From: Rhynchonema sp. JSB1_4
Taxonomy: Eukaryota > Nematoda > Chromadorea > Monhysterida > Xyalidae
Assembly (NCBI GenBank): GCA_030248065.1
Contig: JASAMV010004383.1
Coordinates: 1 to 64,000 of the forward strand
Direction of reading: 5' to 3'
DNA length: 64,000 nt
Part shown: one piece after another, positions 1 to 23,952 of the stretch
How the letters are laid out: each line of letters starts with the position of its first letter
How positions within the stretch are numbered: the stretch's first letter is position 1
Position numbers and translations under genes: made by a program
Notes under the pieces: generated by a model
Database searches by the model: none
Told to the model about the DNA's origin: nothing
The model's input: only the letters and a program-made list of their open reading frames with translations

Positions 1-496
1 TTTCACACGCTCACATGGTGGGGGCTTATGTGGGAAATTATGTACCATTTTTTGAAATCTCAAATCCGAAGTGAATCCCAAATAAGCCCCTAGGGAACTC
101 ATTGTAATGTTTCACTGGCTGACCTTCATGCTCGTGCTTGCATGTGTTGGCCCACTTCTGCGCACTCTTCGCAATCTTATCGCTCCATTCCTGAAGGAGG
201 AATAAGAACAATGGTATTTTGGCAGCACGCATTTTAAGCTTTTTCGCAAATAAATCAGAAAAGAAGGCTTCGGCCTGAAAACAAACCAGTTTTGTCATGG
301 CTGCTGCTTTCGGCTGTGGTTTTCCGGCCTTGTCCTTGGTCAAGCCTTTGGCCGTTTTCCTTCGCATCTCATTATGTTCGGCCAAAACTGCCCTCTGCTG
401 TCTCTTTGTGAGGGTGGCTTCGAACGGTTCAGCAATCGTGATCAGGAGAAAGACTGATGCGGTGAGTTTGACTGTCACATGCATTTTCGCGATCAA
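1..496 (-). CDS. CAP/SCP-domain secreted protein, 3' end off window
   Basis: The protein begins with a secretory signal (HVTVKLTASVFLLITIAEPF) and continues into the first CAP helix (RQQRAVLAEHNEMRRKTAKG), whose HNxxR pattern is typical of SCP/TAPS, venom-allergen and CRISP proteins. Exon 1 is 496-287 (start Met at 496 or, more likely, 484). A 96-base intron follows, and exon 2 starts at 190 with EWSDKIAKSAQKWANTCKHE, the second CAP helix carrying the AQ-WA--C signature. Both joins are phase 0. Exon 2 may end near position 46 at a GT, and the rest of the CAP domain lies outside the window. CAP proteins are secreted, Cys-rich and bind lipids or sterols in some members; the role here cannot be read from the fragment. 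Confidence 0.8.
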
Positions 497-2120
497 TTAT
501 TATGCAAATTATTGTTACTATTGTTGTTATTATCAAGTCAAATTATGTACTTGTCTGAAACTGGATTTTAATTCAAATTGGTGACAAAAGAGCTGAGTAC
601 TTTTCTGCAAACATACTGGCTAATCAAAGTTCGAGGTTTCATTGTACCTGGGTCATTTGAAATTCACCAGGAGATGGGGTCTTGCTTTTTATGCGGTTTA
701 TCTGTTGGACTCTGACGTAATCAAAACAACTTTTTTAACGATGATTCATTAATCAGTATTGTACATAAGACCAGTATTTTTTGTTGAGAAGATAAACAAC
801 GCAATAAACCGTTAACTCTGTCCTAATCTCAATAATAACTCTTTATCCCATTTTTTTCTCAGACAAAGAACTGGTTTTCGCTGGTGTTCTGATTATTTTT
901 TATTTCGGGAAATCAACACAGAAAACATCGCTAACAAAGGTCAGAGGGCGTACAAAGATTGCAGTGAAATTTAAAGTTAAAAAAACATCAAGTGCTGAGA
1001 AACCTATTATTTGTGGCCATACAGGCTGTTGTGTGATTTCATTGCATGTTTTTTAAACTTTTTGAAGCCGTAAGTGTCCTGAATGGTAAAGGGATTCACA
1101 GAAGAAGACTACTCACGAAGACAAGAGAATACGAAGCGGATCAAAATTATCAACTTCAACTGCTATAGTTTGCATGACAATAACTTTCCACTTCAAGAGT
1201 GCATCAATGCGTGTGTTACAAACACTTTTTATAAAGTTTACAATAACAAACCAGCAATCAGTCAAAATTCCCGTGCTTGCCTGTGCTTCCAAAACTTCGT
1301 TTTGTATAGCAGTGGTCTAGTTTTTTTGTACATGCGCGCGTGATAAGTTTTGAAACTCGATTTTTAATGTGCCTTGCATAATGCGCAATAAGTCAATTAT
1401 AAATGTGAAGAAAGAAACTGCACTTGCGCCTACTGTGAATTCCTTCGAAATGCAATCAAATTTGGTTCCGAACCACAGTCGTTCTTCAGCAAAATTTATG
1501 TCTCAATATTTGAACGACTTCCCCTTTAATTTTAATGACAAAATTAAAGCAATTTTATGCACTTTCTGGCGCCGTGACAAGGTCGTACTTTGAGCGTCAC
1601 AAAATATAAGTGCCTTTCAAAGTATTTTTTGGGCAAAATGGTTTGATGATGCAGCGAAAGAGTTCAAGAACGTTTGAAAGTTTCAAGCAGTGTTGTGGTG
1701 CACGTTTTTATTCGTAGACCACCCATGAGACACCAAAAGTGAAAGAAGGTGATGTAAATAAATGTACGCAATTTTGGTTCGTTGGAATGTATAAAATTCA
1801 TTGAGCCCACTGAAAACGATCTAACGGTGTGAGTATATGACACGAACACGAGATTAGTGAGCTTCAAATGCATTTTCTCCATAGAAGGGCGCGTGTTGTC
1901 ATAGGGATCTGGGAACAGGAAATCAATTTTTCATGTCGAAGAATTCAGTTCCAAGTTCTCGGTATGACTTCATCAATATAAAACTGCTTTTTACATCGTA
2001 TTGTGAGGGTGTCTTTTGCAAAATGTGCTTTGTCCATATCAAAACAACAAGGCACAAATACTCTAAGTCAAAATAAGTGATAGATAATACATAATGAATA
2101 GCCCTTTCTGCAACGGATGT
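497..2120. other. Intergenic, no supported gene
   Basis: AT-rich spacer between two minus-strand genes. Open frames on the plus strand near 1083-1343 and 1369-1593 show no recognisable domain, signal peptide or exon junction, so I do not call them genes. No clear repeat was seen. Confidence 0.5.
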
Positions 2121-4111
2121 TCAAGCGCTACTCCCATTCCTACTGTCTCCCCCCGATGCAAAACGATTGGTGACTGTCATGTTTGAGTCCTCTTGCCAGG
2201 CAAGCAATGGTTGCGCACCCTTGCCCCTTCGCCAGTCCCGTAAATCCCGCTGATCCGCGATTGTGACTTTTCTGGCCCCCTTAGGCTTGAGCTTCTGATG
2301 TCGATGTGGGTCGGTCTTGCGTGTGCAGCAGCAACAGATTATTTCGGCAAATGTCGACCGGAAAACACGATCGAAAATGAAATAAAAGAGAAAATTGTAG
2401 GAAATCAACATGGTGGAACAGAGAATGCTAAGATAGGTGCCAAATTGAACCAAAGTAGTATTGGTTGTGAATATTATGGCTGAATATGTGAACAATTGTG
2501 GAATGACCAGGATCAAAGTTAGGCAGATTTTGATCGTGCTGATTCTCGTCACCGAGTTGAATTGACCTGAAAATGCGGAATTCCCCGATTCAGTTTTTAC
2601 TTCTTGTCCCAATCTTATTATCAGGGATTGTTTTGTCATTCGTTTGACATTGGCGCATTGTTTAATGCGAGAGACTCATTATCATCATACTGTTTGCAAA
2701 ACATTTATTGGGTGACGTTACTGCTCGGACCTCGGACCAGTGGCAGTGGCTATGTTTTTGGTAACGGCGGCGTGTTTGCGACTTCGTCCAGATTATAGGC
2801 ACGAAATCATGTTCAAACGCTATGCCGATGGTGACATTCTTACACAAAAAGCTGACACATTGACAACCGTCGTCATGACTTTTCGTAATATTAAATTGGG
2901 TATATATGCATGTATGTACGTTGTCTTTTTCGATTCCTAATAAAAAACGCTGCTCTTTTGTGTAAAAATGAAATTGATCGTACCGAATTTGTGCGGTGTC
3001 TCGCGCGCACTGTGCACATTCCAGTTGATGCAGCATGCGAAGTACGTGATCACACAAAACAGCAGAATGAGCATGATCCATGCGATTGAGCGCACGCCCA
3101 ATGCCACCACGCGTAACCACATCGATAGGTTGGTGCCGTGGAAACTGTAAGACGCCCGCTGACGTTTCACTTTTCCAAATCATATCGGTATGAGATGAAC
3201 TCCCCTTTTTAGTTTGATGCTAGCAGATGTTTCATATCCATGCATACCTGAAATTCGGCCAGACCGCCTGCGCATCAGTGTCCGAATTTGTGACGGTGAC
3301 CTTCTGATGGAACCCTTCGTGCACACTGGTCAAGCCCCCAACAATGTACGAGCATATGCCCATCACATTCACTCGTTCCAGTTGATTTGCGTGCGAGTAT
3401 TGGTATGGCGATCGGTAGGCCTGATCGATTATGAGGATTTTTCGTCTTTTGAGTTTCGGGATTGGTCTGATTTTCCATTCTTTTATATTCGATCTTTATG
3501 GGTCGCTTCCAGGCACATTGTGCGGCACTCATCAGTGATGGGCATGATAACAACGAAGAGGCATCCAACAAGGTTTGATTAAAAATGTTTTCCCTAGTTT
3601 GTCGAGACCTTGATTTATTAGAGTTTTGCAATAAATCCACTGTGTTTACCTGAATCCGATCGACACCCACAAATATCATGATGCACATGGCGGACACGAA
3701 GAACAAATTGACAAGAAAAATGGCAAAATGCGCCTCATACAGCATCACGCCGCGGGTCTGATCACTGAAGTCCCAGTCTGAGGCCGAGGGTTTGAACCAA
3801 CGTCGCAGAAAGTCCATATTTGACCAGAATATTATCAGCAACAGATGTGTTATGCTGGCACAAACATCGTTTCCGATTACGAGCAGAAGCGAGCGGTAAC
3901 TGACGTCAAATTTGTCGTGCGCCCGAGACAACGTACACCAAGTCATAATGTTGCCAGGTATGGCCAAAAGTATGAGATGGAAGAAACAGATTGCTGGCAG
4001 AACATTGCCAAATTTCTTAATTGCGCTCTCCGTGATATCCGAGTCATTGAAGACTTTTGACTGGTTGAATAAAGTGTTGTAGTCCATAGTGATTGTGTTG
4101 TGACAAGACAA
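2121..4111 (-). CDS. Rhodopsin-class GPCR, probably peptide receptor
   Basis: Four exons join in phase: 4111-3650, 3420-3248, 3144-2984 and 2566-2121, giving 413 residues. All seven membrane segments are visible: TM1 (CFFHLILLAIPGNIMTWCTL), TM2 (SLLLVIGNDVCASITHLLLI), TM3 ending in VGVDRIQ, TM4 (NVMGICSYIVGGLT), TM5 (SIAWIMLILLFCVITYFACC), TM6 (TIKICLTLILVIPQLFTYSA) and TM7 (CSTMLISYNFLFYFIFDR). The DRY motif is DRI, and NPxxY is degenerate around SYNFLFY. A Cys run (ICCCC) after TM7 is a likely palmitoylation site. The long N-terminus has Asn-glycosylation sites (NQS, NDS). The TM7 context resembles invertebrate FMRFamide-type receptors, but the ligand is an inference only. Start Met is 4111 or 4087. 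The similar layout to the GPCR at 38429 suggests related receptors. Confidence 0.8.
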
Positions 4112-5061
4112 TTTTTGATGCGTTTGCTTTGGGGATCTAAAATGAAGCAGTAATTATGTTCGGTCAGCTGCAGTTTAACGCAGGATAGTGCACAAATGGA
4201 AATGAGCAAACAAACGTACACTGCGGCTCCAGAGTCCAGACAGAACCACCGCTAAACAAATGGCACAACAACAAATAACGCGCAAACTGATGAGTGTGCT
4301 CACGAGCGTGTGCAGGGCAGCACTGCCAGGGCTCGCACCAACGCATGGCTGCACCAAACTAAACCCAGTGTTTTGGTTGCCAAGGGCCGATTCCATGCAC
4401 AGGTGCTGCCCCAATGATGCCCTTGTATACACCCATTGTCACAACGAATGCACGTCGACAAGTGCTAGGGCCGAAAAGTCAATCGATTGTTCTCACTCGC
4501 TGTTTGGTACCAAAATGAAATACCAGAAGCCCGACATGTCCCCGGGCCCGACTGGACAAAAATGTCGAGCAGTAGTGTCTATGAAAAAGATTGAAGTGAG
4601 GGTATACCCTTTTCACATTTATTGATTTTGGACAAAATTTAGCCAAATGCCTGTGGCTGGTTGAGAGGAAAAGGACGGCCTGAGGGCTGACGATGCTCGC
4701 ACATTCAGAAACTTCGTACTCGCATAAACTTGTTGTCCTCGTCGTCGCCAACAATGGCTGCGAAAAATTATCAGGGCAGAAAACGAGAGACAGGAAAACT
4801 TGAACACAAACTTGATACGCACTGATGAGGTTTTGTTGGCCAAAGCTGTGGCTTGATGGTCTTTAGCAATGACTTTGTATCAATACCAAAGGGGTTTTAA
4901 ATCAGTATCAACTGTTGACTAAATTGTGATCAACTAGTTTGATTTTCGCCCGTGGCATTGCGTTGACTCCCGATCACAACGAAAATTTTGAATTACGAGA
5001 GAAAATTCTCGACAGCTTAGCGCTTTCAGCTTGCAGGACGATAAATCTTTTTGGTAATTGG
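4112..5061. other. Intergenic, no supported gene
   Basis: Open frames overlap on both strands (about 4164-4432 minus, 4260-4625 plus). The minus frame has a hydrophobic stretch (SLRVICCCAICLAVVLSGLW) that could be an unrecognised membrane exon, but I could not join it to the GPCR below or to anything upstream. Confidence 0.4.
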
Positions 5062-5201
5062 TACCGTATTGTCGGAAATAGAACCCGGGGGGTCTATTTT
5101 TTCACTGGGGTCATTTTGGGGGGTTCAATTTATGGGGGGGGTCAATTATTGGGGGGGGGGGTTATATTTTTGGCCCCCCCGACGAAAAAAATCATGGTTA
5201 A

Positions 5202-5692
5202 CAGAGGTGGGAATCGGGCCGGCCCGGCCCGGCCCGACGTTCGGGCCGGGCCGGGCCGAGGTTTCCGGCCCGAACGGTCGGGCCGGGCCGGGCCGGGCCG
5301 ACTTTTCGGAATGTCGGGCCGGGCCGGGCCGGGGTGGCCGGCCCGAAAAGGCCCGACATCATCGAATTTCAATAAAAAATCGTGATTTTTTAGGCTAAAT
5401 TTGCCAAAATTTCTCGCGATTCTGCAAATTTGTACCGACTTCCATGATTATCAGGTATTTTTAAACCAAAAAACAGTAATTTTTGCGCCAAAAAAATTGC
5501 TTCAAAATATCATCAGAAAAAGTCGGGCCGAAAAAATCGGGCCGGGCCGGGCCGGGCCGACTTTTTTCCAAGTCGGGCCGGGCCGGGCCGGACTTCCCGG
5601 CCCGAACTGTCGGGCCGGGCCGGGCCGGGCCGACCCCCGGACCTCGTCGGGCCGGGCCGGGCCGAGGTAACCCGGCCCGATTCCCACCTCTG
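5202..5692. mobile_element. GGCC-rich foldback element, hAT-like
   Basis: The element opens with CAGAGGTGGGAATCGGGCC and closes with the exact inverse. It is flanked by an 8-base direct repeat with one mismatch (ATGGTTAA at 5194, ATTGTTAA at 5693). Eight-base duplications and CAG...CTG ends are hallmarks of hAT transposons. The interior is two blocks of GGGCC/GGCCC iterations around an AT-rich centre, so the whole can fold back. Repeat-driven open frames here encode Pro/Gly/Arg-rich strings that are not real proteins. Confidence 0.8.
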
Positions 5693-5845
5693 ATTGTTAA
5701 TAATGACCATGACCATAACAATGGCTTGTTTTCGGTATTTTCTAACTTCAACAGCGGCAATTATGCTTAGAAAGCTGTATTCTGTTGTGTACGCAAGCTT
5801 AAACAACGTTTGACACAACAACACAGCCCTACCATACCACTAATC

Positions 5846-6321
5846 CAGTGTAGTACTTGGCCAGGGTGTTGACGATAGATAGATTGGGACCCGAAATGTG
5901 TTGACGATAGATAGATGACCCAAGTCCGAAATCTGGGGGGGGGGGGTCGACCCAAACTTGTTGACGATAGATAGATCGTGGGGGGGTCGCCAAAAATCAA
6001 GGTAGAATATAGTGTACTAAGTAGGTAATAATGTGTAAATATTAATGAAAATGTACCTAGATGCACTAAATCCGCGCGTAGCGCGCGATTTTTTGCCTAT
6101 TTGGGACAAAAAATACCGATTTTGAGTCATTTTGAGGCAAAAATACCCATTTTGGGGTCGAAATGTGTTGACGATAGATAGATTGTTCCCAGAATTTGTT
6201 GACGATAGATAGATTTGCCCATAGGTGTTGACGATAGATAGATGAAATCAAAAAGTGTTGACGATAGATAGATGAATTTGGGGGGGGGACCCCCCCACCC
6301 CCCCCCCCAAGTACTACCCTG
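5846..6321. mobile_element. hAT-like MITE with TTGACGATAGATAGAT iterons
   Basis: Ends are CAGTGTAGTACTTGG (left) and the inverse of CAGGGTAGTACTTGG (right). The flanking 8-base target duplication CACTAATC is perfect (5838-5845 and 6322-6329). Seven copies of TTGACGATAGATAGAT are spaced irregularly toward both ends, all in one orientation. A GC palindrome (CGCGCGTAGCGCGCG, near 6073) lies centrally. It has no open frame of substance and is the same family as 9057-10697. Confidence 0.9.
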
Positions 6322-6604
6322 CACTAATCTGTTGTACGGTGAAGGTTGGGGGTGGGGTTCTATTAATGGGGGGGTCAATTAATGGGGGGTTCTATTTTTG
6401 ATTTCGAGCCATTTAGGGGGGTTCAATTAATGGGGGGGGGTCAATTAATGGGGGGGTTCTATTTCCGACAATACGGTAGTTTGAAAAAGTATGTGGCAAT
6501 TATTTTTATGGTTTTTTCGGCATAATATTAATTTCACTGGTAAGGCGGTTCAAATTGGATCTGTATGTGTTGTATTTGCGATTTAGCAGTCGAAAGGCTC
6601 GAAA

Positions 6605-20018
<13,414 letters not shown>

Positions 20019-20344
20019 ACATGGTTGATTGATTGTTGTCTCTGAATTAGGCTGGTTAGATATTCAGTTGTTTGTAATTTAAAGTGGTTGAATCCAAGTG
20101 TAAATTCTGATGTAATTCATACATAGGTAATTAAGCAAGAACCGCACTTATGCTGTTTTGTTCCCGGTATTATCTTCATTGTTACCTTTTGTTTCAATGT
20201 GTTTGCTATTGTTTCTATAAATACGCGTGTGATCGGGTTTTGTGATGCTGTGAGCTGCTTTTTTCAGAATTTCCTACTATATTTCCTGAAACACCCGTCA
20301 AAAGGATTTTAAAAAAACTAACAAAATTTTTGGCCTACTGCACT

Positions 20345-20561
20345 AATAAAATCGCTCTTTGTGACTGTTAGATTTCTATTGTTGTTTGTTCTGTTGGAAC
20401 TGTAGCTGTTTAAGGTTTGCTGTAATAAGGCTGATGTGCAATTAAAGTTCTACTGGGATGATTTATAACCTCGTGTTTGGCAATTGATTTGATTTGTTGT
20501 TGTTTTTTTCTAACATTTCCGATAGTGTTTGGTTATTTATTCAATTTTCTGCTCCAATAAA
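20345..20561 (+). promoter_or_regulatory. Candidate poly(A) signals for the USP gene
   Basis: AATAAA hexamers occur at 20345 and 20556, 330-540 bases after the deubiquitinase stop codon and before the SMYD start at 20686. Either would fit a 3' end for the upstream gene. Confidence 0.35.
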
Positions 20562-20685
20562 AGTTTATTATCGCGGGGCGACCGACTTAATTTTCAAAAA
20601 AAATCTTGGTGTTATCCAACGTGAGATTATTGTTGGTTCTTTGCATCTCTGATACACGCGCACAAGTTTTCAGTCAGGCAGTGAA

Positions 20686-23638
20686 ATGAAACGGATTTAC
20701 GAAGAAAGGCCCTATTGTTTCGCTGTGGAGACGAAACACGCCCAGACGCACTGCACGTCTTGCTTGGAAAGGTGAGCAAGATTGCCTTTCAAACGCGATT
20801 CTGTTTGTAACATGCGTTGTTCCAACGTGTTGTAATTTTACAAAAGCATGATTCGTTTTTCAGTTCCGCTCGTGTGAAGTTGCAGCGTTGCTCTGCATGC
20901 AGATTGCTGTGGTTTTGTAACGCGAAGTGTCAGGTTCATTGGTTTCTTTTGCTATTATCATAGCGCAAGCGATCGAAGTGTTCGAAGAACTATTGTGCTT
21001 GTGCGGAACGGCTGGAACATTTCTGTGACCCGTTTGTTGAACAGGCAGCATTTTGTGTGCCCAACTTTCGGTGATGTTCTGCATTTGAGTTTGATCGCAT
21101 CTTATCCATCGCTGCCGATGATACCCGCTTATGAGTGAAAGCAGGGCGAATTTTAGGCTGAACACTAACAGATGTTTCATTGCAGCGTGCATCGTGGTCG
21201 ATTCACAAACACGAGTGCGCAGCGTTGCAGGCGGTGCGCGCCGATACCAAAGATCGACTACCGTCTCTGCATGTGCGATTGTTGGCCAGATTGGTTATAC
21301 AACAACAAGAAGAAACGAAATCAAATGGAAGCACTGCAGCTGGGCATGCTTGTACGCGGCTGTTTGAGGATCTTGTTTCACGTGAGTTCGTTAAACATTA
21401 GCTGTGAAGGTATTGAGCAGAGCTTTAGCATAGAATAGGCACTTAAATTGTCTAAAGGCCACTTTATACTTTGTCTCGTTGCGATACACGCAACATTTTC
21501 GTGCGCGTTGATTGGCTCATGCGCGACCAACAGCCAATCAGCGCGTCAGAAAATGTTGCGTGTATCGCAACGAGACAAAGTATAAAGTGGCCTTAACTGT
21601 TTGCAATGATCAGGTAAAATACTTTGGAGCTGGAATTGCCGTTATTAAAGATAGGGCGGATCGAATTTAGTCATAAAAAGTTTGGAGGATTGCGAAATGT
21701 TTCACTGATTGCGTAGAAATGGTGGTTAGTTCGCCGCTGCTTCGTTGTTTCGTTGACTGCTGTCAGAAAGATAACACAGTTCCAACCTTCAACACACATT
21801 TTAGCCAATTTCAGATGAAACTGAAATGCAATCCAGTCTAGAACACTCCGAGAATTTTACGGTGATCTCGTGCCAACTTGCGTCGTATTTGAAACATCTC
21901 AAACAGCTGCCGGACATCGACGAGCTGTTCACAATGTACTGTCGGGTTAGTTGGAAAGAAGTATGTGTCCTTCGTTTAGCGGTTCTGTGTTGGTAAAAGA
22001 GGAGTTCTTACTCAACCTGTGGGTTTTGTCCCCGAATAGAACCATCCTATTGAGTGTCGAATGTCGCTCTTTTGAAGAAATCTGCATCTGCTACACTTTC
22101 GATGTTGCTGCAATATGATTATTCAGGTGCTGGTCAATGGCTACCGTATTTTGGACGACGCCCTCAACCCGATTGCTGTTGGCATCTATCTCAAGTTTGT
22201 TCGCTTTTTGTTTGAAAACTATCCCGCTGCTTTGCTCCTCTGCTATTATGTCGATCTATCCCTATCGATTATTGTATGCGTGTCCAAATCTGCACAGATC
22301 ACACTCATTCCCATTCCCTTCAGTTTGTCGCGTTTGAACCACAGCTGCAGCCCGACGTCGATTGTTGTGTTTTCGGGCGCGAAAGCATCGCTCATTCAAA
22401 TTTCTCCTTCGGACAATGACGAATCAACAACAAGTTGCGACCAGTGTTCGCGACCTGATTGCCCCACACAACTATTTTCCAGTCATACAATCAGTTATGT
22501 TGACTTGCTACAAACTACACAAGAACGTCAACGCGCTTTGGCCGACAGCTACTATTTCCAATGTGCATGTGCGCGATGTAGGGACCCAGACGAGGTAGGG
22601 TGGCGTGGTTAGGAAATTTTTTTAATGAACGTGTTGCTCATTTGTGCTAATGTTCATTTTTTTCAGCCATCATTGATGTGCTCATTCAAATGCACCTCGT
22701 GTGAAGATGGTTATGTGCCGTATGCCACAAAATCGGATGATAACAAACAAAGTATGCTTCTCCGAAAAATAGGACTGATTTTCGGACCAAGAATGCGCAT
22801 GAATGCTTGTCCTGAAAATTTCAGACCACTGTGTCCAATGTCAGCAAGGTATGTCACGTGATCGGTGGATGGCGTGTGAACAAATTCAACAGCAAACGAA
22901 AATGGAACTGGAGAAATGGGAACCACAACTGCACCAGGCACTGGGTTGGTTTGAGTATTTTTCTGTCATTCTACGGCGCTGAGTATTGTCCTATAAAGTA
23001 ATAATCAAGAGGAACAATCACCTGCTGCAATCACGCAGATTTCAACGAACTCTATCAAAACTGCGAACGCGCCGCACAACGTTGCATCGATCATCTGTCG
23101 GCACGAAACATCTATTCGTGCAGGGTGGCACAGCTGATGATGGAATGTGCCGTACAGGCACAACGGTGGCAGAATGCTCTCGAATGGGGCACACTCACGC
23201 TGCAAGCTTATCGGTTAGACTTGTTTTTTTTTGCTTTTTGCAATCGTGTTTCGTGAGTTCTGTGAGAGAAATTCTGAAATAGGCGATTTCTTTCTTTCAG
23301 TCTATATTACCCGGCGATCAGCCCCAATCTTGCGCTGCAACTGCTCAAAGTCGGCAAACTGTTGCTTTGCATAGACCAACCTCGTGAAGCTTTTCCGATT
23401 CTCAGAGAAGTAAGACTCTTCGAAATATCTTTGTTTTATTATTCTGCTTTGGCTGGCATGGTTTTACCTGCACACTCAATATATGTTTCATGTTTTGCTT
23501 CAGGGTCAAAAGATCGCCTGTCAACTTTATGAAACATCAGATTTTGTGTACCAACACGCCAATGAACTACTGAATGAATGTGAAGAGAATATGCGAATGT
23601 TGGATGTGAGACAAAATCAGCGACTGTTGCAATTTTGA
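20686..23638 (+). CDS. SMYD-family SET/MYND lysine methyltransferase
   Basis: Eleven in-phase exons give about 481 residues: 20686-20771, 20864-20933, 21186-21381, 21815-21945, 22127-22194, 22324-22594, 22667-22751, 22825-22944, 23039-23213, 23301-23409, 23504-23638. The order is as in SMYD3: MYND zinc finger (CTSC, CSACRLLWFCNAKCQ, WSIHKHEC), split SET core with the S-adenosylmethionine-binding motif RLNHSCSP, the substrate Tyr region (TISYVDL), post-SET Cys cluster (FQCACARC and a second CxxC pair), and a helical TPR-like C-terminus (NLALQLLKVGKLLL). It should methylate lysines on histone or other proteins using S-adenosylmethionine. The usual first SET strand (GRGL-type motif, about 25 residues) is not seen before the Met at 20686. 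The TTTCAG at 20669-20674 could be an acceptor, so an unseen 5' exon is possible. Intron 3 carries a perfect hairpin element. Confidence 0.88.
21455..21594. mobile_element. Near-perfect foldback MITE in SMYD intron
   Basis: A 46-base arm beginning AAGGCCACTTTATACTTTGT is repeated inverted with no visible mismatch at the right side. The short centre (TGATTGGCT ... AGCCAATCA) is itself partly palindromic, so the whole 140 bases fold into one hairpin. The flanks are TA/AA-like, so the class is uncertain. Near-identity of the arms implies recent insertion or gene conversion. Confidence 0.75.
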
Positions 23639-23952
23639 TGACAGGGGCACGAAATTAGGAAGGACCTCGAGGGCCTCTCTGGTATTCCTTGGCGCCAACA
23701 ACATGTTGGGAACAAATTTTCTGCCGTTGACAGCTGCTGTGTTTTTGCGAACTTCTGCTCGGTCCTTGGTGATTCAATGTTTGTGTTGAAATTTCCTGCT
23801 TTTTTATCTGCACAGCTGTTGTTTCTGCAGCACACACATTATCGCCATACAAGTATCGTAGCAGATTTATTTGCGCAAAATATGCGGCATGAGAAAGAAA
23901 AACAGTGAGAAACATGAAGAGGGTTTCACACCGAAGCAAAGATGGTAAATTA

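Larger units (their letters stand above)
5064..6476. mobile_element. TA-flanked MITE (Tc1/mariner-like ends)
   Basis: Terminal inverted repeats starting CCGTATTGTCGGAAATAGAA match exactly at both ends (5064 and, inverted, 6476), and each end is bordered by TA. The subterminal zones contain G-rich repeats of the form GGGGGTTCAATTAATGG (5100-5160, and inverted 6340-6470). It has no coding capacity. Two complete hAT-like elements (5202-5692 and 5846-6321) sit inside, so it was in place before them. It lies about 130 bases upstream of the deubiquitinase start codon. A single matching end (TACCGTATTGTCAGAAATAG) also occurs at 11076. Confidence 0.8.

Noticed and set aside
3275..3640. Read-through of GPCR exon 1 into the intron, and a TM4-like frame (LVGCLFVVIMPIT)
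   Set aside because: That frame has a stop just upstream without an acceptor. Joining 3650 to 3420 instead gives an uninterrupted ICL2-TM4 sequence in the right phase.
4939..5824. Long open frames encoding Gly/Pro/Arg-rich proteins on both strands
   Set aside because: They come from GGCC repeats that lack stops in several frames at once, inside a mobile element with no start context or domain.
5866..6275. CRISPR-like array of TTGACGATAGATAGAT repeats with unique spacers
   Set aside because: Spacing is irregular, the repeats fall near both ends of a MITE with an 8-base target duplication, and the genome is eukaryotic. They are subterminal iterons.
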